Positions 18,058 through 26,458 of a stretch of DNA of 64,000 nucleotides are shown piece by piece. The notes below the pieces were generated by a model. The model was not told the origin of the DNA and ran no database searches. It worked only from the letters and a program-made list of their open reading frames with translations. Both the position numbers and the translations under genes were made by a program. This DNA comes from RBG-16-57-9 sp964462185 (lineage in GTDB: Archaea > Thermoproteota > Bathyarchaeia > TCS64). Each line of letters starts with the position of its first letter. Position 1 is the first letter of the stretch. Location: contig CAYWWV010000003.1 of NCBI GenBank assembly GCA_964462185.1, positions 19,636 through 83,635 on the forward strand, read 5' to 3'.

Positions 18058-19305
18058 TTGATCGAAGTAGAGATTCCCCACCACTGCTGGTACGAGGACC
18101 AGCCCCTCAAGCTGACCTTCCCCGACGACTGGAGGGTCCACCGTTGCCGAGTAAACTCGGAGGAGGCCAGACCCCTGTCCCCAGCCGAGATAAGGGAGGC
18201 CGTCTTAAACCCCCTGGGCCAGAAGCCCCTGGATAAGCTGGCTGAGGGAGCCGAGGAGGTGGTCATCATCTTCGACGACATGACCCGGCCCACCAAGACC
18301 AGCCAGTACCTCCCACCAATACTGGAAACCCTAGAGAAAAAGGGGATACCCGACGACAACATCAGGTTCATCATAGCCCCCGGCACCCACGGGACCTATG
18401 GGAGGAGGGACTTCGTGAAGAAGCTGGGGGAGGAGGTGGTCTCCCGCTACGCCGTCTACAACCACAACCCCTACGAGATGTTGGACTACCTGGGGGAGAC
18501 CAGCTTCGGCACCCCCGTCTGGGTGAACAGCGAGGTAATGGCCTGCGACCTCAAAATAGCCATAGGCACCGTCCTCTTCCACAGGCTCACAGGGCTCAGC
18601 GGTGGGGGAAAGATCATCAGCCCAGGCGTCGCCGGCATAGAGACCATCCGCCACAACCATGGAGACGTGGGGGGCTTCGGCCCGGGGCGAACCCCCTGCG
18701 AGACCACTGGCTACCTGTGCAACGAGGGGAACAGGATGAGGCTGGACATAGAGGAGTCAGCCCGCATGGCCGGCCTGGACTACAAGGTGGACACAGTCCT
18801 AAACCTAAACCGGGACCCTATATCGGCCTACGCCGGGGACTTCGTCGAGACCCAGAGGAGGGCGGGCCGGGACACGGTTAAATGGCACACCACGGAGAAC
18901 CCCGAGGCAGACATAGCCATCGCAGGCAGCTACATGAGGGAGAACGAGCCCTACCTAAGCCTCTGGCCACTCTACAACACTGTTAAGGAGGACGGAACCC
19001 TGGTCATGGTCAACGACGACCCCGACGGCGACATCAACCACTGGCTCTTCAACCGCCACGGGAAAAACGTGGGGGCCAGCCTCTGGAACCCCGCCAAGCG
19101 CAAGCTGAGGAGGGGTCGAAGGATGATCATCTTTGGCAGGTATCCCTTGAAGAGCTTCCAGTGGAGGTACGACGAAGAGGAGGTTACCTGGATAAGGAGC
19201 TGGGAGGAGGTCCTGGAGGAGCTGAGGAACCACCACGGGCCGGGGAGCAGGGTCTCGGTGATACCCGACGGCACCAGCTGCATCCCCGCCCAGACACGGG
19301 TGTAG
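18058..19305 (+). CDS. LarA-like (DUF2088) lactate racemase family protein
   Basis: 415-residue member of the nickel-pincer racemase/epimerase superfamily (LarA, DUF2088). Visible are the N-terminal IFDDMTRPT, the His motif APGTHGTYG, and SGGGKIISPGVAGIETIRHNH, the cofactor-binding region. Known members racemise or epimerise alpha-hydroxy acids, including lactate, malate and sugar acids. The following two genes encode a two-part UxaA dehydratase, so a hydroxy- or sugar-acid substrate is likely. No larB/C/E cofactor genes are in the window. TTG start placed by the upstream TATA element. Confidence 0.85.
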   Translation: MIEVEIPHHCWYEDQPLKLTFPDDWRVHRCRVNSEEARPLSPAEIREAVLNPLGQKPLDKLAEGAEEVVIIFDDMTRPTKTSQYLPPILETLEKKGIPDDNIRFIIAPGTHGTYGRRDFVKKLGEEVVSRYAVYNHNPYEMLDYLGETSFGTPVWVNSEVMACDLKIAIGTVLFHRLTGLSGGGKIISPGVAGIETIRHNHGDVGGFGPGRTPCETTGYLCNEGNRMRLDIEESARMAGLDYKVDTVLNLNRDPISAYAGDFVETQRRAGRDTVKWHTTENPEADIAIAGSYMRENEPYLSLWPLYNTVKEDGTLVMVNDDPDGDINHWLFNRHGKNVGASLWNPAKRKLRRGRRMIIFGRYPLKSFQWRYDEEEVTWIRSWEEVLEELRNHHGPGSRVSVIPDGTSCIPAQTRV

Positions 19306-19322
19306 CCCCCCACCCCTATCCC

Positions 19323-19330
19323 ATTAAATA
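19323..19330 (+). promoter_or_regulatory. TATA element of the UxaA small-subunit gene
   Basis: attaaata, about 29 bases upstream of the ATG at 19356. It suggests the two UxaA genes can be transcribed apart from the LarA-like gene. Confidence 0.5.
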
Positions 19331-19355
19331 CCTTGAGCCAACTCATATCTCAGAC

Positions 19356-19673
19356 ATGAGCGTGAAGGCCATCCAAATCTCGGAAAAGGACAACGTGGCA
19401 ACCCTCACCAGCGAGGCAAAGGAGAACACCAGGGTCGAGGTGCTCGGCCCTGGGGGAAAGATCGTCGCAGTGTTGGAGGCCAGGGGAGCCATACCCTTCG
19501 GACACAAGGTGGCCCTGAAGAGGCTTGGGAAGGGTGAACAGGTATTGAAGTACGGGGAGGTCATAGGCGTGGCCACCGAGGAGATACATCCAGGGGAGTG
19601 GGTTCACACCCACAACGTGGTGAGCGCCCGGTTGGACACGGGGGGCGAGGATGTGAGGGGGGTGGTCTCTTGA
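19356..19673 (+). CDS. uxaA: UxaA-family dehydratase small subunit (SAF domain)
   Basis: 105-residue SAF-domain protein matching the N-terminal part of altronate/galactarate dehydratases: IPFGHKVALKRLGKGEQVLKYGEVIGVA followed by GEWVHTHNV. In bacteria this is often fused to the catalytic part; here it is a separate gene. The ATG at 19356 follows a TATA element by 29 bases. Its TGA overlaps the TTG start of the large subunit (TTGA), indicating coupled synthesis of a two-subunit enzyme. Confidence 0.87.
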   Translation: MSVKAIQISEKDNVATLTSEAKENTRVEVLGPGGKIVAVLEARGAIPFGHKVALKRLGKGEQVLKYGEVIGVATEEIHPGEWVHTHNVVSARLDTGGEDVRGVVS

Positions 19674-20845
19674 CCGAGTTCTACGGTTTTGAGCGGCCCG
19701 ATGGATCGGTGGGGGTTAGGAACCATCTACTGGTGCTGGCCCCCATCGACTGCAGCTACGAGCCCGCCAAGAGGATAGCCGAACAGGTGGAGGGGAGCGT
19801 GGCCATCACCCAGACTTATGGGTGTGGGTATGACGCCATGCTGGTCCACAACCTGGTGGGCTCTGCCTTGAACCCAAACGTGGCAGGGGTCCTCATCCTG
19901 GGCCTGGGCTGCGAGACCCTGACGGGAGACCTGTTAGCCGATTTGATCGAGCCCAGCGGCAAACCCGTCCACAGCATCACCATCCAAGAGGAAGGAGGCA
20001 CCCTGAAAGCCCATGAAAAGGGTGTGAGGATACTCAAAAAGATGAGGCAGGAGGTCTCTGAGCTGAGGAGGGAGGCCTTCCCCCTCAGCAAGCTCACCCT
20101 GGCGGTGGAGTGTGGGGGGAGCGACGCCACCAGCGGTCTGGCGGCCAACCCAGCGGTGGGGGTGGCGGTGGACAGGTTGGTGGACGAGGGGGGGACGGCC
20201 ATCTTCGGGGAGACCCAGGAGATGAGTGGCACCCAGCACATTCTGGCTCGGAGGGCGGTGGACAAGGCCACCGCGGACGCCATCTATGAGATAATCGAGC
20301 AGCAGGAGGAGAGGTTGAGGGCCATGGGCATCAGCAGTAGGTGGATGAGCAAGGGGAACATAGATGGGGGTTTGACCACCATCGAGGAGAAGAGCCTGGG
20401 GGCCATCGCCAAGGGGGGGACCAGGCCCATCCAAGGGGTTCTATACAACAACTGGGAGAGGTTCGACAAACCAACCAGGCCGGGGCTCTACGTCATGGAT
20501 GGCCCTGGCTGGGATGTGCCCAGCGTAACCCACATGGTGGCCGCAGGCGCCCAGGTGGTATGCTTCACCACTGGGAGGGGGAGCACCACGGGCCACGCCA
20601 TCGCACCCGTCATCAAAGTCACGGGGAACCCCGCCACCTATGAGAGGATGAGGGATAACATGGACATAAACGCGGGAACCATACTGGATGGAAGCGAGAG
20701 CATCAGGGATGTGGGTGAGAGAATCTTCAAGACCGTTGTGGCGACGGCTAGCGGGCGCCTAACCAAGGCCGAGGCCCTGGGATACAAGGACTTCCTCGTC
20801 TTCAAGAGGAGCAGGGAGGCGGAGCACCTGTTGGGCCACTGTTGA
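19670..20845 (+). CDS. uxaA: UxaA-family dehydratase large (catalytic) subunit
   Basis: 391-residue catalytic part of the altronate/galactarate dehydratase family, iron-dependent enzymes that dehydrate sugar acids. Family features: GFERPDGSVGVRNHLLV at the N-terminus, TYGCGYD, LGLGCET, the catalytic-region ECGGSDATSGLAANPAVG, FGETQEMSGTQHIL, and FTTGRGSTTGHAIAPVIKVTGN. The substrate cannot be told from sequence. The TTG at 19670 overlapping the small-subunit stop is preferred to a GTG at 19598, which would create an overlap of unrelated coding sequence. Confidence 0.88.
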   Translation: MTEFYGFERPDGSVGVRNHLLVLAPIDCSYEPAKRIAEQVEGSVAITQTYGCGYDAMLVHNLVGSALNPNVAGVLILGLGCETLTGDLLADLIEPSGKPVHSITIQEEGGTLKAHEKGVRILKKMRQEVSELRREAFPLSKLTLAVECGGSDATSGLAANPAVGVAVDRLVDEGGTAIFGETQEMSGTQHILARRAVDKATADAIYEIIEQQEERLRAMGISSRWMSKGNIDGGLTTIEEKSLGAIAKGGTRPIQGVLYNNWERFDKPTRPGLYVMDGPGWDVPSVTHMVAAGAQVVCFTTGRGSTTGHAIAPVIKVTGNPATYERMRDNMDINAGTILDGSESIRDVGERIFKTVVATASGRLTKAEALGYKDFLVFKRSREAEHLLGHC

Positions 20846-20857
20846 CCCCCCGGGGCC

Positions 20858-21325
20858 TCACATCTCGGCCAAGACCACGTCGTCGTACTCTCTCTCCAGC
20901 AGATACTTGTGGTATAGCTCGGCTTTGGCGAAGTCGTGGAAGACCTGTCCCAGGGGTTCGCCTCTGAACTTTTTGGCCAGTTGGGCGTAAAAGTCGTGGG
21001 TGTCCTTCTCCCTTTGAGCAGCGTAGATAAGCAGCTGGGGGTAGCCGGCCTTAGGGTCCAAGGGCACCCTAACCAGTGTATCGGTTATCCGCAGGTCCGT
21101 TACCTCCTCTGAGAGGCTCCTACGCTCCAGCTGGGAGGGGTCCTCCAAGGCCTTTATGAAGTAGTCCCGGTGCTTCCTCTCTTCCTCGGCGAGCTCCTGG
21201 AGCAGCTTCCTGGCCCCCGGGTAGGTGGCCTTCTCCGCCGTCTCGGTGTAGAGGGAGATGCTCTCCTCCTCCAGCTCGACTCCCTTCCTCAGAGCCCTCT
21301 CCAGGGTCCAAACCTCTTGACTCAT
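20858..21325 (-). CDS. Ferritin-like/rubrerythrin-domain diiron protein
   Basis: 155-residue four-helix-bundle protein. It has two pairs of helices with diiron-type ligands: EEES...YTETAEKA...EEERKHRDYF in the first half and QREKDTHDFY...AKAELYHKYLLEREYD in the second. Rubrerythrin-like proteins reduce peroxide or store iron; there is no rubredoxin domain. The ATG at 21325 sits about 26 bases from a TATA element (ctattaacc, 21346-21355); an upstream in-frame start at 21457 would overlap the divergent gene and is rejected. Confidence 0.82.
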   Translation of the reverse strand: MSQEVWTLERALRKGVELEEESISLYTETAEKATYPGARKLLQELAEEERKHRDYFIKALEDPSQLERRSLSEEVTDLRITDTLVRVPLDPKAGYPQLLIYAAQREKDTHDFYAQLAKKFRGEPLGQVFHDFAKAELYHKYLLEREYDDVVLAEM

Positions 21326-21401
21326 GGTGAAACTCAACTCAAATGGGTTAATAGAAGATTGACTCAAAAACCGTATAAGCCCAAAGGGCGCCAAACAACG
21401 T

Positions 21402-22247
21402 ATGGCCTCGGCGGGTGTCTTTGAGGCTGAGATAATTGCAACGGGAGACGAGCTCATCTACGGCAGAGTCCTGGACACCAATAGCCACTGGCTGGCGCAA
21501 AGGCTTGCCGAGTTGGGGGTGAAGTTGCGCCGAGTCACCATGGTTGGAGACGTAAGAGAGGACATCGTCGACGCCGTTAAGGGGGCTCTAGAGAGGCGGC
21601 CCTCGTTTCTAATAGTCTCTGGGGGTTTGGGTCCCAGTGAGGACGATATAACTGTGGAGAGCCTGGGGGAGGCCTTGGGCCTCGGAGTCACCCTGGACCC
21701 TGAAGGCGTTGAGAAGATCCGGGGCGTTTACCTGGCCAGGGGGATAACCGAGGAGGCTGCCCTGGAGAGGGGGTTCAGGATGGCGCGGGTCTTGGAGGGA
21801 AGCAAGCCCATACCCAACCCCGTGGGATTCGCCTCGGGGATGTCGGTGGAGTGGGGGCCCACCACCATATTCACCCTGCCAGGGGTTCCCCAGGAGTTGA
21901 AGGCCATGTTCGACACCCACATAGCCCCCAGACTCAGAGAGGCCTCCCACCGATCCTTCCTGGGGCGAACCTACGAGGTATACATGGTTTGGAAGGAGTT
22001 CTTCCCCCTATACCGGGAGATGCAGAGAGACTTCCCCGAGGCATACATCAAGAATGCAGCCACTCCCCCCGTGGAGGGAGAGAGCCGGGAGGAGTTCCAC
22101 CTCATCAAGGTGGACATCGTGGTCTCGGGTGAGACCATGGGGGAGGCCGAGGAGAAGCTGGAGAGGCTGGTCTCCGAGTATAGGCGTAGGATCCAATCCA
22201 CCAGCGGGGGTTGGATAAAGGAGGTCCATCCAAGAAAACGAAATTAA
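21402..22247 (+). CDS. CinA/MoaB-type molybdopterin-binding domain protein
   Basis: 281-residue protein with an N-terminal MoCF-binding fold as in CinA and MoaB: EIIATGDELIYGRVLDTNSHWLAQRL, then IVSGGLGPSEDDITVESL, and later TIFTLPGVPQELKAMF. The C-terminal deamidase domain of bacterial CinA is absent. Archaeal stand-alone members are usually labelled competence/damage-inducible or nicotinamide-nucleotide pyrophosphatase-like, but their role is not fixed. A TATA-like element (cgtataag, about 21372) precedes the ATG by about 28 bases. Confidence 0.85.
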   Translation: MASAGVFEAEIIATGDELIYGRVLDTNSHWLAQRLAELGVKLRRVTMVGDVREDIVDAVKGALERRPSFLIVSGGLGPSEDDITVESLGEALGLGVTLDPEGVEKIRGVYLARGITEEAALERGFRMARVLEGSKPIPNPVGFASGMSVEWGPTTIFTLPGVPQELKAMFDTHIAPRLREASHRSFLGRTYEVYMVWKEFFPLYREMQRDFPEAYIKNAATPPVEGESREEFHLIKVDIVVSGETMGEAEEKLERLVSEYRRRIQSTSGGWIKEVHPRKRN

Positions 22248-22269
22248 CTGGAGGCACCTCTTTCATGGC

Positions 22270-23367
22270 ATGTGGAGACTTCTCGACCTTGGAGCCGTCA
22301 GCGGCTATGTGATGACTAACCTCTACGAGGTGGTGGCCAGGCAAATCAGCAAGGGTGAATCGCCCAACACCTTTATCCTATGCCACCCTGAGGCGCCCTT
22401 CGTCAACATCGGGTACCACCAGTTGATGGAGAAATCGGTGGACGTGGAGAGGGCCAGGCAGCTGGGTTACGCGCTGGTGAGGAGGACCATAGGTGGAGGC
22501 ACCATCCTGGACGGCCCCTGGGAGCAGGACTACTTCGCAGTGGTGGACCGAAACTCCCCCCACTGCCCACCAACCATACCCGGGTTCTACGGGAAGTTTC
22601 TCCAGATCCCCGTGGAGGCCTTGAAGCGTCTTGGGCTTGAAGCAAAGATCAGGCCCCCCAACGACATCTTGGTCAACGAGAGGAAGATAAGCGGGAACGG
22701 AGCCATCACCATTGAGAGGGCAAACGTTTTGGCGGGAGACCTCTTGCTGGACGCCCCCACCAAGCTGATGGCTGAGGTCATTAAGACCCCCAGCGAGAAG
22801 TTCCAGGACAAGGTGGCCTCCACCATGGGGGAGTGGATCACCAGTATTCGACGCGAGGCTGGGGAGGTGGGCAGGGAGGCCGTGAAAGAGGCCCTGGTGG
22901 AGGGGTTCAAGGAGGCTCTGGGGGTTGAGCTTGAGCCCGGCGTGCTAAGCCAGGAGGAGAGGGAGCATCTGGAGGCTCTAGTGGAGGAGAGGAGCAGCCA
23001 CCAGTGGATATTCAGCAAGGACGAGGAGGTCTTGTTGAAGGTGGAGCAGGCCTCCACTGGGACCAAGATCCGTGGGGGGGTGGTGGTCTCCGAGGCCTCT
23101 TACAAGGCGGGGAAGCTGATTCAAGTCTTATTGGTCTCCCATGAGGATGTGATTAGAGACATCACCATCAGCGGGGATTTCTTCACCTACCCCTTGATGG
23201 GGGGGATTGAGGGGCTTGAGAGGGCCTTGGTTGGAGTCCCCTTGGAGGAGGGGGTGCTGGAGGAGAGGGTTGAGGAGGCCTTCAAGGAGTTGGGGGTCCA
23301 GATATACGGGGCCCAGCCCAAGGACATAGCCAAGGCCATCCTCCTGGCCCGGCACAGCTCGGACTAA
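22270..23367 (+). CDS. lplA: Lipoate-protein ligase with fused C-terminal accessory domain
   Basis: 365-residue LplA-type enzyme attaching lipoate to acyltransferase or GcvH-type proteins. The catalytic domain shows RRTIGGGTIL (the family RRxxGGG signature), the lipoyl-adenylate loop PPNDILVNERKISGNGA with the conserved Lys of RKISG, and ANVLAGDLLLD. Residues about 250-365 carry the accessory domain (ISGDFFTYPLMGGIEGLERALVGV). In Thermoplasma these two parts are separate genes; here they are fused. It follows the CinA-type gene by 22 bases and overlaps the convergent glyS stop by 4. Confidence 0.88.
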   Translation: MWRLLDLGAVSGYVMTNLYEVVARQISKGESPNTFILCHPEAPFVNIGYHQLMEKSVDVERARQLGYALVRRTIGGGTILDGPWEQDYFAVVDRNSPHCPPTIPGFYGKFLQIPVEALKRLGLEAKIRPPNDILVNERKISGNGAITIERANVLAGDLLLDAPTKLMAEVIKTPSEKFQDKVASTMGEWITSIRREAGEVGREAVKEALVEGFKEALGVELEPGVLSQEEREHLEALVEERSSHQWIFSKDEEVLLKVEQASTGTKIRGGVVVSEASYKAGKLIQVLLVSHEDVIRDITISGDFFTYPLMGGIEGLERALVGVPLEEGVLEERVEEAFKELGVQIYGAQPKDIAKAILLARHSSD

Positions 23368-24887
23368 TCCACGGGCTCCCCCAAAGCGGAGAAGTCCAGG
23401 CCCCGGTGGTAGTAGTCGGTTAAGGCCTGGTGGAGCCTGCCCAGCTCCACCCTCACCTGGGCCCAGGTGTCCCGGTCGCGGAGGGTAACCGTGTCGTCCT
23501 CCAGGGTCTTGTAGTCCACGGTGACCGCTAGGGGCACGCCGATCTCGTCGGCCCGGGCGTATCTTCGGCCCACGCTCCCCTTGGCGTCGTAGAGCACCCA
23601 GAAACCCCCCTCCACCAGGCCCTCCCAGACCTTTGCCGCCTTCTCATCCACCCCGTCCTTGGACACCAGGGGGAGGACAACGGCCTGGTAGGGGGCTATC
23701 TCCCGGGGGAAGCGTAGGATGTTTCGCTTCTCCCGCCGCTCGTAGGCGTACTCCATGGCCACGTATACCAGGCGGTCCAGGCCGTAGCTGGGCTCCACCA
23801 CATGGGGAATAAACCGGCTGCCATCCTCCCTCAAGACCTCCATACTCTGCCCCGAGGCCTCCTGGTGGCTCCTCAAGTCGAAATCCGTCCGATACGCGCA
23901 CCCCGAGACCTCCACCCACCCCCATGAGTCCAGGAGGACCTCGTGGTCGTAGGTCTGGGCGCTGTAGTGGGCCCGCTCCTCGGGGAGGTGGGCCCTGAAC
24001 CTCTGGTTCTCAGGGGGCACCCCCAGGGCAGAGATAAACCTCTGGCTAACACCCATGAAGTAGGCCTGCCACTGGGTGAGGATCAGGCCCTCCTCCACCG
24101 CCCTCCCCAGCGAGACCGCCAAGGGCTCCTCCACGCCCTCCCCCTCCATCTCCTCGGTGATCAGCTTCACCTCCAGGTCCGCCACCTCGGGGAACCAGCG
24201 GCACCCAGGGTTCAAGGGGTCGAAGAACAACTCCAACTCGTTGATGGTGAACTCCCTAAGCCTGAGAAGGCCCCGGCGGGGGCTGATCTCGTTTCGAGCC
24301 ACCTTGCTGCTCTGGGCCAGGGCGAAGGGCAGCCTCTCCCGGGCGTACAGGTAGCCCCGCTTGAAGTTGATGAACATGCTCTGGGCGGTCTCGGGCCTCA
24401 GGTAGCCCACCTCCCCACCCCTGGACCCTATCTCGGTCTTAAACATGGTGAGGAAAAGCTCTGGCTCCCCCAACTCCCCCCCACACCTGGGGCAGGCGAT
24501 CCCCGCCTCGGCCCACATCTTCAGCATGGCCTCCCCCCCCAGGGCCTCCACGTTCTCGAGGCCCGTCTTCTCCTCCAAGAGGTGGTCCACCCTGAAGCTG
24601 GCCGAACACCGTTTGCAGGTGACGGAATACTCCTTGAAGTTTCTCAGGTGGCCCGAGGCCTCGAAGACCCTCTCAGGGTTTATGAGGGGGGAGTCCAGCT
24701 CGAGGAATCCTTGGCGGCGGACGAAGAACTCCCTCCAGAGTTCGTCGATCTTCCTCCTCAGCTTAACCCCCAGGTCCCCGTAGTCGATGAACCCTCCCAA
24801 ACCCCCGTAAATCTCGTAGCTAGGCCAGAAAAACCCTCTTCGGCGGGATAACTCGAAAATAGTGTCGTACTTGGTCTTGGGAGCCAT
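23364..24887 (-). CDS. glyS: Glycyl-tRNA synthetase (alpha2 type)
   Basis: 507-residue class II GlyRS. The N-terminus (SRRRGFFWPSYEIYGGLGGFIDYGDLG) and motif 2 region (FALAQSSKVARNEISPRRGLLRLREF) are typical of the archaeal/eukaryotic alpha2 enzyme. A zinc-binding insert follows residue 80 (CKRC ... CPRC). Motif 3 (VVEPSYGLDRLVYVAMEYAY) precedes a C-terminal anticodon-binding domain. A TATA element (ggttaaaaaag, 24916-24926) lies about 34 bases upstream of the ATG. Convergent with lplA. Confidence 0.97.
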   Translation of the reverse strand: MAPKTKYDTIFELSRRRGFFWPSYEIYGGLGGFIDYGDLGVKLRRKIDELWREFFVRRQGFLELDSPLINPERVFEASGHLRNFKEYSVTCKRCSASFRVDHLLEEKTGLENVEALGGEAMLKMWAEAGIACPRCGGELGEPELFLTMFKTEIGSRGGEVGYLRPETAQSMFINFKRGYLYARERLPFALAQSSKVARNEISPRRGLLRLREFTINELELFFDPLNPGCRWFPEVADLEVKLITEEMEGEGVEEPLAVSLGRAVEEGLILTQWQAYFMGVSQRFISALGVPPENQRFRAHLPEERAHYSAQTYDHEVLLDSWGWVEVSGCAYRTDFDLRSHQEASGQSMEVLREDGSRFIPHVVEPSYGLDRLVYVAMEYAYERREKRNILRFPREIAPYQAVVLPLVSKDGVDEKAAKVWEGLVEGGFWVLYDAKGSVGRRYARADEIGVPLAVTVDYKTLEDDTVTLRDRDTWAQVRVELGRLHQALTDYYHRGLDFSALGEPVD

Positions 24888-24932
24888 GGTTTTCCAACAG
24901 CATGGATGCTGCAGTGGTTAAAAAAGTTGGGT

Positions 24933-25325
24933 TTAGGTGAATACCGGCCTAAACTTGTATCCGTAGAGGATCAAGCCCTCGGCGCCGTCCTCCTTAACCC
25001 TGCGGAAGACTGCCTCAACCCTCATATCCTTGGAGACCTCCTGGGGGGAGACGTCGGTTAGCTGGGTTAGAATCCTCACGCCGTCGTCCAGCTCCACCAG
25101 GGCCACCACGTAGGGGGCGTACCTCTCAAAGTCCTTCGGCGGGTTTCTGATGACCGTCCACGTCACCACCCTTCCCGTCTCGGGGAGCTTGTAGGGCTTG
25201 AACTCTGTGGATCCACAGTGGCACCTGGGCCTAGCTGGGAAGTGTTTGGAGCCGCAGGATACGCACTCCACTCCCTCCAACCGGTATCGGGGAATCTGGT
25301 TCCTCCAGTGCCTGGGAACGCTCAA
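24933..25325 (-). CDS. DUF35 zinc-ribbon/OB-fold protein of the thiolase-HMG-CoA synthase complex
   Basis: 130-residue DUF35 protein: zinc ribbon CVSCGSKHFPARPRCHCG followed by an OB-fold (TGRVVTWTVIRNPP ... VVALVELDDGVRILTQL). In characterised archaea this protein bridges acetoacetyl-CoA thiolase and HMG-CoA synthase, holding a shared CoA site so the intermediate is channelled. It is the third gene of the operon; its TTG start overlaps the thiolase stop (TTGA). Confidence 0.93.
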   Translation of the reverse strand: MSVPRHWRNQIPRYRLEGVECVSCGSKHFPARPRCHCGSTEFKPYKLPETGRVVTWTVIRNPPKDFERYAPYVVALVELDDGVRILTQLTDVSPQEVSKDMRVEAVFRRVKEDGAEGLILYGYKFRPVFT

Positions 25326-26458
25326 GCCTCAACCCTCCTCAAGACGTTAACCACAGATGTGGAGCCCAACCCCCCCATGTTGAGGGCTACACCCACATCT
25401 GCTTTATCCACCTGGTGGTCTCCGGCGGAGCCGCTCAGCTGGAGGTATAGCTCTGCCACCTGGTAGACCCCTGTGGCCCCCACGGGGTTCCCCCGCGCCT
25501 TCAGGCCGCCGAAGGTGTTTACGGGCAGCCTCCCCCCAAGGTCCACCTCGCCATCCACCACCATCCTCCAGGCCTCCCCCTTCCCAGCCAGCCCCAGGGC
25601 CTCGATGCTGAGAAGCCCGGTAATGGTGAAGTCGTCGTGGACCTCAGCCAGCCCCACGTCGCTGGGCCCCACTCCTGCCTCCTCGTAGGCCTTTCGAGCC
25701 GCTGAGGCCGCTGACTCTAGGAACAGGGGGTCCTTCCTTTGGGCCAAACTAGAGTAGTCGGTGGAGACGGCTGTACCCGCCAGCTCCACGCCTCCCCCCT
25801 CCAGGGGGGCCAAGACGACGGCCGCGGCCCCGTCGCCCACACCCGAGCACTCCATCATGTGGATGGGGTCTGCCTCCATGGGGCTGGCCATGGCGCGTTC
25901 CAGGCTCATCCTGAAGGGGTACTGGGCGTGGCTGCATCCCTCGGCGTGCTCGTGGCTCTTAACGGCCATCATGCACACATCCTCGGCGGTGGCGTAGGAG
26001 TCGAGATACATTCGGTGGACCATGGCGGCCACCCCAGACTTGGTGACCCCCGTGTAAGCCGTGTACTCATAGTCCTCCTCCATGGATAGGGCTGAGGAGA
26101 CCTCCTCGGGGAGGACGTCACTCATCTTCTCAACCCCCACCACCAGGGCGGCCTTGCTTTTACCCGACTTCACCGCCTGGTAGGCCTCGTGGACGGCTAA
26201 ACCCCCGCTGGCGGAGCCCGCCTCCACCCTGATGGCTGGGAGGCCGTGGATCCCCAAGGCCTGGGCCAGGTGGGCCCCCAGGTTCAACTGGTTCTGCATG
26301 ACTGGTCCACACATATTCCCCACGTAGAGCTTGTCCACCTCCACCCCGGCGTCCTCCACAGCCTTGAGGGCGGCTTGGGTGAACAGGCTTTCAAGGGATT
26401 CCCCCCAGTGCTCCTTGACCTTCACCAGGCCTACGCCTACAACCCCTACCCTGCTCAT
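25322..26458 (-). CDS. Thiolase-family protein with substituted catalytic residues
   Basis: 378-residue SCP2-like archaeal thiolase fold, sited between HMG-CoA synthase and DUF35 as acetoacetyl-CoA thiolase usually is. The position normally holding the nucleophilic Cys (EAACASGG) reads EAGSASGG, with Ser82 (codon 26213-26215), and the normal GHP motif reads GNPVGATG. EVHDDF, with the other conserved His, is kept. So it may be a scaffold, use a different residue, or catalyse slowly. It overlaps HMG-CoA synthase by 4 bases. Fold assignment is firm; activity is uncertain. Confidence 0.88.
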   Translation of the reverse strand: MSRVGVVGVGLVKVKEHWGESLESLFTQAALKAVEDAGVEVDKLYVGNMCGPVMQNQLNLGAHLAQALGIHGLPAIRVEAGSASGGLAVHEAYQAVKSGKSKAALVVGVEKMSDVLPEEVSSALSMEEDYEYTAYTGVTKSGVAAMVHRMYLDSYATAEDVCMMAVKSHEHAEGCSHAQYPFRMSLERAMASPMEADPIHMMECSGVGDGAAAVVLAPLEGGGVELAGTAVSTDYSSLAQRKDPLFLESAASAARKAYEEAGVGPSDVGLAEVHDDFTITGLLSIEALGLAGKGEAWRMVVDGEVDLGGRLPVNTFGGLKARGNPVGATGVYQVAELYLQLSGSAGDHQVDKADVGVALNMGGLGSTSVVNVLRRVEA

